Source of the DNA: Halobacillus sp. A1
GTDB taxonomy: Bacteria; Bacillota; Bacilli; Bacillales; Halobacillaceae
Assembly (NCBI RefSeq): GCF_024189295.1
Contig: NZ_JAIZEN010000021.1
Span: forward strand, 1 to 52,161
Length of the DNA stretch: 52,161 bases
Reading direction: 5' to 3'
In this document: positions 1-8,186 of the stretch, piece after piece
Position numbering within the stretch: position 1 is the first letter of the stretch
Layout: every line of letters begins with the position of its first letter
Made by a program: the position numbers and the translations under genes
Notes under the pieces: generated by a model
Told to the model about the DNA's origin: nothing
Databases searched by the model: none
The model's input: the letters and a program-made list of their open reading frames with translations, nothing else

Positions 1-47
1 TGCTTCTTAAATTCATCAGTAAAGTTACGGCGATTCCTTGGGGTCAT
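1..47 (-). CDS. IS3-family transposase OrfA, N-terminal fragment
   Basis: Only the first 15 codons are inside the window. They translate as MTPRNRRNFTDEFKK, the typical opening of IS3/IS150-type OrfA proteins, which bind the element ends through a helix-turn-helix. A ribosome binding site AAGGAGA sits seven bases before the ATG. The reading frame runs off the window with no stop, so whether the gene is intact cannot be judged. The family assignment rests on this short, characteristic N-terminus and on the terminal-repeat-like leader. Confidence 0.65.
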   Translation of the reverse strand, partial: MTPRNRRNFTDEFKK

Positions 48-111
48 GTTTAGTCTCCTTGATTGAAATATTTAGTAAAGTGTAACTGACCTTAACGAAA
101 CTGTCCAAACA
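1..111 (-). mobile_element. IS3-family insertion sequence, 5' end (truncated by window edge)
   Basis: The first 47 bases encode the start of an OrfA-type transposase reading leftwards. Behind it lies a leader with a terminal-repeat-like sequence ending near 111. Read on the minus strand, the end contains GACAGTTTCGTTAAGG, close to GACAATTTCATTAAGG at the element end at the right edge of the window, which suggests related terminal repeats. The exact tip is uncertain; TGTTTGGACAG at 111-101 is my best guess. The body of the element lies outside the window. Confidence 0.6.
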
Positions 112-120
112 AGTGTAACC

Positions 121-238
121 TTTCCAAAACGGTGAGACTCTTGGGGGAGGAGCGGGACAGGTGAGACCCCGGAGAGCGAAGCTCGAGGAGGCTCAGCGCC
201 CGCCCCCCGGGAAAGCGATCAGTTTCCCGGAGCCCCTA
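121..238. repeat. GC-rich interspersed repeat of the Bacillaceae type
   Basis: A block far richer in G and C than its surroundings, beginning near ACGGTGAGACTCTTGGGGG and ending near CCCGGAGCCCC. It contains GGGACAGGTGAGACCCC and a perfect hairpin, CCGGGAAA (207-214) with TTTCCCGG (223-230). Such blocks (GTGAGACTCC, GGGACAGGTGAGACCCCG, GAGGAGGCTCAGCGCCCGCCCC) are familiar as intergenic repeats in Bacillaceae genomes. No ORF runs through it. With the terminator-like hairpin at 325-385, this accounts for most of the gene-free stretch from 112 to 429. Confidence 0.6.
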
Positions 239-324
239 AATTCTCTTTATGCCTCGAAACTGAGTCTTCAACATAAGGGAGCTTATTTAAATATCAATAA
301 GGAACTTTAACTTAGCCTTCAACA

Positions 325-385
325 TAAAAATCGCTCCCTTCGTTTTGTCAGAGTCTAAACTTAACAAAAAACGAAAAGAGCAATT
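325..385 (-). terminator. Terminator-like stem-loop downstream of the pepT-like gene
   Basis: On the minus strand GCTCTTTTCGTTTT (381-368) pairs imperfectly with AAAACGAAGGGAGC (346-333) and is followed by GATTTTT. It lies about 45 bases after the peptidase stop. Its loop shares 16 identical bases (355-370) with a similar hairpin after nrdJ (48424-48439), so it may be a mobile terminator-like repeat. Confidence 0.5.
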
Positions 386-429
386 CTTTGAGTAATAGTT
401 CAACTGTTTTAAAAGGATAACTTAACCTT

Positions 430-1557
430 TTAGCGTTCAGCCGCTTCCACTATAATAGCAGTCACAAATTCAGCAACTTTTTCAAGTTCCTCGACTGGAA
501 TCCGTTCATTCGTCGTATGAATTTCCTCATACCCTACTGATAAATTCACGGTAGGAATGTCGAACCCGGCAATGATATTCGCGTCACTTCCGCCGCCACT
601 CGTAAGCAATTCGCTTTCTCGCCCGATTTTAGTTGCGGCAGCTTTCGCTACTTCCACGACCTCATCGCCAGCTTCATGCTTGAATCCAGGGTACATAACT
701 TCGATTTTCAATTCCACTTCTCCGCCCATTTCTTCGGCTGTTTCGGTAAAGGCTTGTTTCATTCGTTCAACTTGAGCTTCCATTTTTTCGGGTACAAGGG
801 AACGAGCTTCCGCCAAAACCTCTACGTGATCGCAAACAATGTTCGTTTGTCTGCCTCCTTCAAAACGGCCAATATTAGCAGTGGTTTCTTCATCTATACG
901 GCCTAAAGGCATTTTAGCGATCGCTTTCGAGGCTAAGGTGATAGCAGAAACCCCTTTTTCTGGAGCTACACCTGCGTGAGCTGTTTTTCCTTTGATGATG
1001 GCATTAATTTTTGCCTGGGTAGGCGCAGCTACTATAATATTCCCCACTTTACCATCGCTGTCAATCGCATAGCCATATTTCGCTTTTAAGTGTTCACTAT
1101 CGAGCGCTTTGGCTCCGACAAGCCCGCTTTCCTCACCGACCGTTATGATAAACTGTATATCTCCATGCTCAACATTTTGTTCCTGCAGACTGCGGATCGC
1201 CTCTAAAATTGCCGCAATCCCAGCTTTATCATCTGCACCTAAAATAGTCGATCCATCAGTGATGACATATCCATCTTTGACTGAAGGCTTTATTCCATTC
1301 CCCGGGATAACGGTATCCATGTGAGAAGTGAAATAAATCGTATCTGCCTCATCTTTTGCCCCTTTTAAGTTGCAGATCAGGTTTCCTGCACCATGACCTG
1401 TTTTTGATTTAGCATCATCTTCTATGACTTCAAGACCAAGGGATTTGAACTTCTTTGTTAATATTTTTGCAATTTTTGCTTCGTCTTTTGTTTCAGAATC
1501 CACTTTGACTAATTCAATGAATTCGTCTAATAATCTTTTTTTATTGATCGCTACCAT
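430..1557 (-). CDS. yqjE: PepT-like M20 family metallopeptidase (YqjE type)
   Basis: A 375-residue zinc peptidase of the M20 (tripeptidase T/carboxypeptidase) family, predicted to be cytoplasmic. Metal-site motifs are clear: SHMDTV with His79 and Asp81, LGADDKAG with Asp109, GEESG with catalytic Glu142 and Glu143, a second-site Asp near 166-168, and His347 near the C-terminus. A glycine-rich GGGSDAN segment precedes the last ligand. The ATG has an AAAGGGG ribosome site about ten bases upstream. It is the last gene of a minus-strand cluster behind the carboxyltransferase, as YqjE is in B. subtilis. The natural peptide substrate is unknown; the name tripeptidase is by family resemblance. Confidence 0.88.
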   Translation of the reverse strand: MVAINKKRLLDEFIELVKVDSETKDEAKIAKILTKKFKSLGLEVIEDDAKSKTGHGAGNLICNLKGAKDEADTIYFTSHMDTVIPGNGIKPSVKDGYVITDGSTILGADDKAGIAAILEAIRSLQEQNVEHGDIQFIITVGEESGLVGAKALDSEHLKAKYGYAIDSDGKVGNIIVAAPTQAKINAIIKGKTAHAGVAPEKGVSAITLASKAIAKMPLGRIDEETTANIGRFEGGRQTNIVCDHVEVLAEARSLVPEKMEAQVERMKQAFTETAEEMGGEVELKIEVMYPGFKHEAGDEVVEVAKAAATKIGRESELLTSGGGSDANIIAGFDIPTVNLSVGYEEIHTTNERIPVEELEKVAEFVTAIIVEAAER

Positions 1558-1626
1558 GTGGAAAATCCCCTTTCTATGTATACATGTTCCACTTTGTACG
1601 TTAGCGGAACACGCTTACCATGTCAA

Positions 1627-3174
1627 TTATAGCGGGATGTTGCCGTGTTTTTTATATGGTCGGTCTTCGTATTTATTTTCCAGCATATCCAACGCTTTTA
1701 TTAGAGTAGATCGAGTTTCTCTCGGATCGATCACATCATCTACCATTCCAAGGCCGGCCGCTACATACGGATTGGCAAACTTCTCACGGTATTCGTTGAT
1801 CTTACTTTTCCTCGTCTCTTCAGGAGTGCTGCTTTCTTTGATTTCTTTAGCAAAAATGATGTTGGCTGCCCCTTCAGGCCCCATTACCGCAATTTCCGCA
1901 TTGGGCCATGCATAGACAAGATCCGCTCCTATTGATTTACTATTCAAAGCTACGTACGCTCCTCCATAAGCTTTCCTTGTAATCACGGTAAGTTTAGGAA
2001 CTGTCGCTTCAGAATAAGCGTATAAAATTTTTGCTCCGTGTCTTATGATTCCCCCATGCTCTTGTTTAATCCCAGGGAAAAAACCAGTTACATCTTCAAA
2101 AGTAATCAATGGGATGTTGAAAGAATCACAAAACCTGATGAACCTTGCAGCTTTATCGCTTGAATCAATATCCAATCCTCCAGCCATGTATTTCGGCTGA
2201 TTGCAAATTAATCCTACCGTGCGCCCCTTAAGCCTTGCAAATCCCACTACTATATTTTTAGCAAAATCTTTGTGAATTTCGAAAAATGAATCAGCATCCG
2301 CTACTTCATCAATGATCACTCGTACATCATACGGACGAATGGAATCAAAAGGAACTTTATCCGTTAGATCCGGGCGGTAATCATCCTCCTCCGCCACTTC
2401 GAGGCGAGGAGGCTTTTCTTTGCTGTTCGCCGGCAAGTATGTGACCAAATCTCTTACTGCATCAAGAGCAGTCGCTTCATTCTCCGTTTTAATATGAGCA
2501 TTGCCGCTTAATGTATTGTGGACATGTGCTCCCCCAAGGTCTTCAGAACTGATCTTTTCACCAGTGACGGTCTCAATAACTTTTGGTCCTGTAATGAACA
2601 TCTGCGAGGTTTTTTCAACCATAATGACAAAGTCAGTAATTGCAGGAGAGTATACAGCCCCGCCTGCACAAGGCCCCATAATTACACTAATTTGAGGAAT
2701 GACGCCGGAATATATCGAATTCCGATAGAAGACTTGTCCATAACCATCAAGTGAAGAAACTCCTTCTTGAATCCTCGCCCCACCCGAATCATTCAACCCT
2801 ATGAATGGTGTACCATTTTTAACAGCTAAATCCATGACTGCGGCAATTTTTTTAGCGTGCATTTCTCCAAGTGCTCCTCCAAACACTGTAAAGTCCTGAG
2901 CGAATAAATAAATGGGACGTCCTTCAATTTTGCCGAAACCCGTAACGACTCCTTCCCCGGGAGCATCTTTGCCGTTCATACCAAAATCGTCATGGCGGTG
3001 TTCTATAAATGGATTTAACTCCATAAAGCTGTTTTCATCAACTAAATAATCAATACGTTCCCTGGCCGTCCATTTTCCTTTTTCATGCTGCTTATCAATA
3101 CGTTCATCGCCGCCGCCAAGCTGTACTTTTCTCCGCTTATCATATAATTCACTGATTTTATCATATATATCCAC
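1627..3174 (-). CDS. yqjD: Acyl-CoA carboxyltransferase beta subunit (propionyl/methylmalonyl-CoA type)
   Basis: A 515-residue carboxyltransferase of the PccB/MmdA family. It moves a carboxyl group between biotin and an acyl-CoA, probably making (S)-methylmalonyl-CoA from propionyl-CoA. Two crotonase-like halves are visible: the N half has GGARIQEG (131-138) and GPCAGGAVYSPA (167-178), which form the oxyanion pocket; the C half has the matching HGAKILYAYSEAT and GGAYVAL segments. The start is a GTG four bases after the stop of the epimerase fusion gene, with GGAGGA nine bases ahead. No biotin carboxylase or biotin carrier gene adjoins it, so its partners must come from elsewhere, possibly the accBC genes at 36-38 kb. 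Confidence 0.88.
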   Translation of the reverse strand: MDIYDKISELYDKRRKVQLGGGDERIDKQHEKGKWTARERIDYLVDENSFMELNPFIEHRHDDFGMNGKDAPGEGVVTGFGKIEGRPIYLFAQDFTVFGGALGEMHAKKIAAVMDLAVKNGTPFIGLNDSGGARIQEGVSSLDGYGQVFYRNSIYSGVIPQISVIMGPCAGGAVYSPAITDFVIMVEKTSQMFITGPKVIETVTGEKISSEDLGGAHVHNTLSGNAHIKTENEATALDAVRDLVTYLPANSKEKPPRLEVAEEDDYRPDLTDKVPFDSIRPYDVRVIIDEVADADSFFEIHKDFAKNIVVGFARLKGRTVGLICNQPKYMAGGLDIDSSDKAARFIRFCDSFNIPLITFEDVTGFFPGIKQEHGGIIRHGAKILYAYSEATVPKLTVITRKAYGGAYVALNSKSIGADLVYAWPNAEIAVMGPEGAANIIFAKEIKESSTPEETRKSKINEYREKFANPYVAAGLGMVDDVIDPRETRSTLIKALDMLENKYEDRPYKKHGNIPL

Positions 3175-3178
3175 GTTT

Positions 3179-3991
3179 TCACTCCTCCTTCTTCGGTTGA
3201 CTTAGTTCATACATAACACCTGCGGCAGCCTTTGGGTGTATGAATGCAATTTGACTGTCGTGCGCCCCCTGTTTAGGTTCATTATGGATCAGGGAAATTC
3301 CTTCTTCTCGATATTGCTGTAACCGCTTACTGATATCATCCACCTCAAGAGCTATATGATGAATCCCTTCTCCTCTTTTGTCGATGAACTTTCTTATCGG
3401 TGAATCTTCCATCGTAGGCTCAAGCAATTCGAGTCTCGTATCTCCGATCGGGAAGAAAGCTACTCGCACCATTTCCGAATCGACTTCCTCCACTGCTTCA
3501 AGTTGTAACCCTAATGTATCCTGATAGAAAGGAAGTGCCATTTCCAAACTTTCCACCGCAATCCCTATATGAGCGATTTTCTTCGGAGCTGTTCTCATTT
3601 CATGATTCATCATTTGTTTGATAAAAACCGCGATTGCATCTGTTGGTGAACCGCTAGTAAATATTTTCGTTACCCCTTTTTCTTCTAAATAAGGAATGTC
3701 TTCAGGTGGGATCACTCCTCCTCCGATCACAGGAATATCTGAAGCGTTCTCAGCAGCAAGCGCCTCCACTACTTTCGGAAAAAGCGATTTATGGGCGCCT
3801 GATAAAGAGGATAACCCAACTACATCTACGTCTTCCTGGACCGCGGCTCTTGCTATTTGAACTGCCGATTGTCTAAGCCCGGTATAAATAACTTCCATCC
3901 CATGGTCCCTTAAGGCTTGAGCAATAATAAGAGCCCCTCTGTCGTGTCCATCAAGACCCGGCTTAGCTATAAGTACACGTATTGGTTTCAT
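3179..3991 (-). CDS. Fusion of methylmalonyl-CoA mutase B12-binding subunit and methylmalonyl-CoA epimerase
   Basis: About 270 residues with two joined domains. Residues 1-124 form the cobalamin-binding Rossmann domain: GLDGHDRG supplies the DxHxxG motif (Asp14, His16, Gly19), followed by GLSSLSG and VIGGG. Residues 131-270 form a glyoxalase-fold epimerase with metal-ligand candidates in KIAHIGIAV, GIHHIALEV and VMYEL. The protein would therefore carry the B12 half of the mutase and also convert (S)- to (R)-methylmalonyl-CoA, the mutase substrate. I chose the ATG at 3991, which has AGGAAGGG ten bases upstream and lies 16 bases after the mutase stop. A longer in-frame reading to 4072 would overlap the mutase gene and lacks a ribosome site. 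Confidence 0.85.
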   Translation of the reverse strand: MKPIRVLIAKPGLDGHDRGALIIAQALRDHGMEVIYTGLRQSAVQIARAAVQEDVDVVGLSSLSGAHKSLFPKVVEALAAENASDIPVIGGGVIPPEDIPYLEEKGVTKIFTSGSPTDAIAVFIKQMMNHEMRTAPKKIAHIGIAVESLEMALPFYQDTLGLQLEAVEEVDSEMVRVAFFPIGDTRLELLEPTMEDSPIRKFIDKRGEGIHHIALEVDDISKRLQQYREEGISLIHNEPKQGAHDSQIAFIHPKAAAGVMYELSQPKKEE

Positions 3992-4007
3992 GTCTTCAAC
4001 ACCCTTC

Positions 4008-5651
4008 CTACATCCCCGCATATTCTCCGAATTCTTCTCTAAGTACGTTAGCAATTTCGCCAACAGTGGCATATGCCTTCACAGCATCCACAATGTGAGG
4101 CATAACATTATTATTTTCAACGGCTGCCTGTCTTAACCTTTTCAAACATTCATCTGTCTTGTCTTGATCACGAGACCTTCTTACCTTTTGAGTACGTTCA
4201 ACCTGGTTCGCTTCTAACTGCTCATCTACACGCAGCAAATCCGGGTGTATTTCTTCATCCAGCTTATATTCGTTCAATCCAACAACGATATCTTCATTGG
4301 ATTCTATTCTTTTTTGCGCGTCGTAGGCCGCTTGGTGGATTTCACGCTGCATGTAGCCATCCTCAACAGCTTGAACGGCGCCGCCCATTTTTTTAATTCT
4401 TTCCAGATATTCATTCACTTCGTTCTCTATCCCATCAGTTAGAGCCTCCACATAATATGAGCCTCCTAAAGGATCAACCGTGTCTGCTGCACCGCTCTCT
4501 TGAGCAATGATTTGCTGAGTTCTTAAGGCGATCCGTGCTGAATCTTCAGTAGGAAGAGCTAATGCCTCGTCTCTCGAGTTCGTATGAAGACTTTGGGTTC
4601 CACCCAATACGGCTGCTAATGCCTGCAGCGTGACTCGAACGATATTATTATCCGGCTGCTGCGCTGTCAGTGTACTGCCGCCCGTTTGTGTATGAAACCT
4701 CATTTTCCAGCTTTTTGGATCTTTCGCCTTATAATGATCTTTCATGATCTTCGCCCATATACGCCGGGCGGCTCGAAACTTGGCAGCCTCTTCAAAAAAT
4801 TGATTATGAGCGTTGAAAAAGAAAGCAAGTCTAGGAGCAAATTGATCCACTTCGAGTCCCGCTTCAATGGCAGCATCTACGTAAGCTATTCCGTTTGCAA
4901 TCGTGAAAGCGACCTCCTGGACAGCCGTAGAGCCAGCTTCCCTGATATGATAACCGGATATACTGATTGTATTGAATTTAGGAAGATTCTCCTGACAATA
5001 GGCAAAAATATCGGTGATCAGTCTCATCGACGGTTTGGGCGGATAAATATATGTACCTCGAGCAATATACTCTTTTAAAATGTCATTTTGTATCGTTCCT
5101 GTAAGTTGTTCGGGTTTCACCCCTTGTTTTTCTCCAACTGCAATATACATAGCGAGAAGAATCGAAGCTGGAGCATTGATCGTCATAGAAGTACTGACTT
5201 CATTCAATGGAATACGATCGAACAATACTTCCATATCCTCTAAAGTATCGATCGCCACTCCAACTTTACCGACTTCACCCTCAGCCATTGGGTCATCAGA
5301 GTCGTAACCAATTTGCGTCGGCAAATCAAAGGCTACAGATAACCCAGTCTGCCCTTGCTTCAATAAATAGCGAAACCTTTCATTCGTTTCTCCTGCTGAA
5401 CCAAAACCGGCATATTGCCGCATCGTCCAGTAACGGCTCCTGTACATCGTCGGCTGGATTCCGCGAGTATAAGGGAACTGGCCAGGGTATCCTAAATCCT
5501 TCTCGTAAGAATGAGATTGATCTGGTGTGTATAGTCCTTCAATAGTTAAGTCTGAGCTTGTGTGAAAGCGTTCTTTACGCTCAGGAAACCTTTGTTTTAT
5601 TTTATCTACTTCACTTTTCCACTTCTCATTACTTGAATGGTTGTCGGTCAT
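4008..5651 (-). CDS. Methylmalonyl-CoA mutase large (substrate-binding) subunit
   Basis: A 547-residue TIM-barrel subunit that, with a B12-binding partner, interconverts (R)-methylmalonyl-CoA and succinyl-CoA. It lacks its own cobalamin domain, which is supplied by the next gene. RQYAGF places Tyr80, and [13 protein letters not shown] places Arg198, at the positions of Tyr89 and Arg207 in Propionibacterium mutase. Isobutyryl-CoA mutases are known to have Phe and Gln there, so methylmalonyl-CoA specificity is favoured. The ATG has an AGGGGG ribosome site. It is the first gene of the cluster running to 430, and its likely role is to channel propionyl-CoA from branched-chain amino acids into the TCA cycle. 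Confidence 0.9.
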   Translation of the reverse strand: MTDNHSSNEKWKSEVDKIKQRFPERKERFHTSSDLTIEGLYTPDQSHSYEKDLGYPGQFPYTRGIQPTMYRSRYWTMRQYAGFGSAGETNERFRYLLKQGQTGLSVAFDLPTQIGYDSDDPMAEGEVGKVGVAIDTLEDMEVLFDRIPLNEVSTSMTINAPASILLAMYIAVGEKQGVKPEQLTGTIQNDILKEYIARGTYIYPPKPSMRLITDIFAYCQENLPKFNTISISGYHIREAGSTAVQEVAFTIANGIAYVDAAIEAGLEVDQFAPRLAFFFNAHNQFFEEAAKFRAARRIWAKIMKDHYKAKDPKSWKMRFHTQTGGSTLTAQQPDNNIVRVTLQALAAVLGGTQSLHTNSRDEALALPTEDSARIALRTQQIIAQESGAADTVDPLGGSYYVEALTDGIENEVNEYLERIKKMGGAVQAVEDGYMQREIHQAAYDAQKRIESNEDIVVGLNEYKLDEEIHPDLLRVDEQLEANQVERTQKVRRSRDQDKTDECLKRLRQAAVENNNVMPHIVDAVKAYATVGEIANVLREEFGEYAGM

Positions 5652-5826
5652 AATGTCAACCCCCTAAGAAAATACATCTCATATCTAGCATACCAGAAAT
5701 AAAGCGCTTACGTTTCTAAAAATTAGTATAATTTACAATACTATTTTAATTTATTTTCCTCCCTTGTCCAAATCAAAGATATCATTTAAAATGTTTTTAG
5801 TAGTATACGAAGGAGGTTCAAACACC

Positions 5827-5958
5827 TTGGCTAATCAAAATCAACCTGTGAAAAAGAAAAAGTCGAAGCGCGAGAAGCGTACGAAATTTGTAATCTATTT
5901 GATGATCGTTTCCATGGTTCTATCCACTCTTCTAGCTGGAGCTAGTTTCTTTTTATAA
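5827..5958 (+). CDS. Prli42-like small membrane protein
   Basis: A 43-residue protein: a short hydrophilic start, a run of lysines and arginines (KKKKSKREKRTK), then one transmembrane helix (residues 21-43) ending in LAGASFFL. That layout and the ending match the Prli42 family, small proteins reported in Listeria to tether the stressosome to the membrane. The start is a TTG, chosen because AGGAGG lies ten bases upstream; a longer frame from 5764 has no ribosome site. It is divergent from the mutase cluster and ends 15 bases before a strong terminator. The assignment rests on size and pattern, so it is probable rather than certain. Confidence 0.65.
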   Translation: MANQNQPVKKKKSKREKRTKFVIYLMIVSMVLSTLLAGASFFL

Positions 5959-5972
5959 TATGAGGTGAAACT

Positions 5973-6012
5973 AAAAAGAAAGTAAGCGGACATTCGCTTA
6001 CTTTCTTTTTTC
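5973..6012 (+). terminator. Bidirectional terminator between the Prli42-like gene and yqjB
   Basis: A perfect 16-bp stem, AAAAAGAAAGTAAGCG (5973-5988) with its complement at 5995-6010, a six-base loop and flanking A and T runs on both sides. It can serve the convergent genes on either strand. Confidence 0.85.
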
Positions 6013-6029
6013 TCTGACGTTTTATTTGG

Positions 6030-6554
6030 TTATCCATTCACATTGAAAAATTCTTTCCATTGCTTCTTTTCCCACTTTTCATATATTTTTTCATACTCCG
6101 AGTCATCCCTTGTAATGATAATATCAGATTCCTCTTCTACTAAATTATAAAGTTTTTCTACTTGTTTGTTTTCCATTCTTATACAGCCCGCGGAGACAGC
6201 TTTACCGATTGAAGAAGGTTTATTCGTTCCGTGCACTCCGTAGATCCTTCCGTCGGTGCCTTCAGCATCAAATCCGATCCACCGGCTTCCTAAAGGGTTA
6301 TCCGGGTCTCCCCCTGGTATATCATCTTTCCTATAATAAGGTTCGACTGCTTTGACTTTAACGGTGAATTCTCCTTCTGGGGTCAATTCCTTCGTTTTAC
6401 CCGTCGCTACCTTAGATTGAAAAACCTGTTCACCACTTTGATAAACCACTAATTCATGAGACGACTTATTTACTATCATCAAAGTTTCACCTGTCACTAC
6501 CGGAGAAATGAAAAAGTACGCTGAAAGTATTATCATTGAACTAAAGAGAGGCAT
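6030..6554 (-). CDS. yqjB: L,D-transpeptidase (YkuD domain), exported
   Basis: About 174 residues with an N-terminal hydrophobic helix (signal peptide or anchor) and a YkuD catalytic domain. The hallmark HGT...SIG...SAGCIRM is present, with the cysteine as nucleophile. Such enzymes form 3-3 cross-links in peptidoglycan or attach proteins to it, outside the membrane. There is no LysM domain. I chose the ATG at 6554, which has AAAAGGA at good spacing. A GTG at 6596, directly after the yqjA stop, would add 14 residues but has a poor ribosome site. It lies directly behind yqjA. The yqjB name is by position and family. Confidence 0.82.
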   Translation of the reverse strand: MPLFSSMIILSAYFFISPVVTGETLMIVNKSSHELVVYQSGEQVFQSKVATGKTKELTPEGEFTVKVKAVEPYYRKDDIPGGDPDNPLGSRWIGFDAEGTDGRIYGVHGTNKPSSIGKAVSAGCIRMENKQVEKLYNLVEEESDIIITRDDSEYEKIYEKWEKKQWKEFFNVNG

Positions 6555-6596
6555 AAAGTTCATCCTTTTTTCAAAGTATGCCTCTATGCCTCTCAC

Positions 6597-7559
6597 TTAT
6601 ACATCACTCTTCTTAAATGACCGTTTAAATATTAGATACTGTTCAATTTCATTAAGTAGATGAAACAAACTTGCCCGGCTTTCAAATTCTTCTCTTGTGG
6701 CAGGCAGATCAGCTTCCCGAAATTCATCACGCATTTCTTTCAATTTCTTCAAATAAAGAACGGCTGTATTCCCAGGGTGAATACCTTCAGACAATTCATC
6801 GAAAAACTCGGAGATTTTCAAGGCATGCTCGGTAGTCCCGCCTATTCCCGTCACAAGAGGCAGCATTCTCTCCAATAGCTCGAACTGCTTCGTTCTCATA
6901 TGAAAATAATGATAATAGTGGTTATGTGTCCGTAATAAATGATTTTCCACGTCGCGGAATGATAACGATTTTGCTTCTTCTAATATAACCGCAGTTTCTG
7001 TAAGTTCTTTCCCTGTCCACCCGTCATTTCCGTCACGTAAGAAATGGGCTATTTCTTTAATAATGATGGAAAAGTTGTCCTCGATTTGCTTCTGATATTC
7101 CTCGAGCTTATTTTCAAGGCTCGGCATATAGAGGTTCAAAATCAATGCTGTTCCAATACCCACCGTGATGAGCAGAATTTCATTGAAAACAAGATCCCAT
7201 TCTATGGAACTGGACACGTATAGATGCAGAATGATGACCGAGCTTGTTACAATACCAGGGCTAATGTTCAGTTTTACCGTGGTCGGAATAAAAGCAAACA
7301 TCATGAGGCCGATCGCTACAGGATTGTACCCGAAGAGTTCAAAAAATACATAGGAAAATACAATAGCGATCATGCATGCTGCGAATCGGTGCCAGGCGGA
7401 CAAGAATGATCGTTTTCTTGTAATTTGAATACATAGGATCGTCAAAATTCCAGCAGATGCGAAATTTTCTAGCCCCAGCAGTGTTGCTATCCAAATAGCT
7501 AATGGCGTACCAATAGCTGTCTTTATCGTACGATAACCAATTTTCAAAGGATTCTTCAC
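6597..7559 (-). CDS. yqjA: YqjA-like DUF939 membrane protein (aromatic acid exporter family)
   Basis: A 320-residue integral membrane protein. The N-terminal 150 residues hold about four hydrophobic helices, including SAGILTILCIQITRKRS and IGLMMFAFIPTT. The remaining half is a charged, largely helical cytoplasmic domain (DUF939 C-terminal). The N domain resembles FUSC/aromatic acid exporters, but no substrate is established for YqjA, and transport is only inferred from the fold. It is probably co-transcribed with the downstream L,D-transpeptidase, since the spacing is nil. A short gap separates it from brxB upstream, and the brxB terminator falls in that gap. Confidence 0.82.
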   Translation of the reverse strand: MKNPLKIGYRTIKTAIGTPLAIWIATLLGLENFASAGILTILCIQITRKRSFLSAWHRFAACMIAIVFSYVFFELFGYNPVAIGLMMFAFIPTTVKLNISPGIVTSSVIILHLYVSSSIEWDLVFNEILLITVGIGTALILNLYMPSLENKLEEYQKQIEDNFSIIIKEIAHFLRDGNDGWTGKELTETAVILEEAKSLSFRDVENHLLRTHNHYYHYFHMRTKQFELLERMLPLVTGIGGTTEHALKISEFFDELSEGIHPGNTAVLYLKKLKEMRDEFREADLPATREEFESRASLFHLLNEIEQYLIFKRSFKKSDV

Positions 7560-7581
7560 CTCAATCGAACCTATTCTACGT

Positions 7582-7614
7582 AAAAGGGGATCTTTGTAAA
7601 CAACAAAGATCCCC
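7582..7614 (-). terminator. Terminator of brxB
   Basis: A perfect 12-bp stem GGGGATCTTTGT/ACAAAGATCCCC (7586-7597 with 7603-7614), followed on the minus strand by TTTTA. It lies 14 bases after the brxB stop. Confidence 0.8.
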
Positions 7615-7627
7615 GTTCTTTATCTTT

Positions 7628-8059
7628 TTAAACCTCTTCACAATATTCTTCAAAATTTCGCTGTAATTTACTGATTACTTCCATTGGATCGAATCCTTCA
7701 ATATCATGACGCTCGACCATGGATTGTATCTTACCATCCTTTAAAAGCGCGAATGACGGTGAGGAAGGCGGATAACCTTCAAAGTATTCACGGGCACGTT
7801 CCGTTGCTTCACGGTCCTGACCGGCAAATACAGTGACTAATTGATCCGGCCTTTTATCATAGTGAATTGCATGGGAAGCGGCAGGTCTGGCAATTCCTCC
7901 TGCACAACCGCACACAGAATTGATCATAACAAGAGTTGTTCCCTTTTGGTTGAGTGCTTCATCCACTTGTTCAGGTGTCGTTAATTCTGTATATCCAGCT
8001 TGTTTTATTTCATCACGAGCTTGAGTGACGACGTCATTCATATAAATATTGAAATCCAT
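7628..8059 (-). CDS. brxB: Bacilliredoxin BrxB
   Basis: A 143-residue thioredoxin-fold protein of the BrxA/BrxB (DUF1094) family. The active site SVCGCAGG has the characteristic CGC at residues 50-52. Bacilliredoxins remove bacillithiol from S-bacillithiolated proteins after oxidative stress. The length is that of the B. subtilis protein YqiW, which also lies next to the bkd operon. It has its own terminator, and a gap of about 130 bases to bkdB upstream suggests an independent transcript. The identification is firm. Confidence 0.93.
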   Translation of the reverse strand: MDFNIYMNDVVTQARDEIKQAGYTELTTPEQVDEALNQKGTTLVMINSVCGCAGGIARPAASHAIHYDKRPDQLVTVFAGQDREATERAREYFEGYPPSSPSFALLKDGKIQSMVERHDIEGFDPMEVISKLQRNFEEYCEEV

Positions 8060-8150
8060 ATATCATGGCCCCTTTTCTTTTAAGTACTATCCACAGTTTA
8101 CCAAGATTTTATAATGCTTTCAATTATGAGCAAGGAGCTCAGTATATATA

Positions 8151-8179
8151 ATACTAAAGACCCCGGCTGCCTGCCGGGG
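8151..8179 (-). terminator. Terminator of the bkd operon
   Basis: On the minus strand CCCCGGC pairs with GCCGGGG (8179-8173 with 8167-8161) around a short loop, followed by TCTTTAGTATTA. It lies eight bases after the bkdB stop. Confidence 0.75.
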
Positions 8180-8186
8180 CCCTGCT

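Noticed and set aside
3992-4072. Longer start of the B12-binding/epimerase fusion at 4072
   Set aside because: It would overlap the mutase coding region without a ribosome site; family homology begins at the ATG at 3991.
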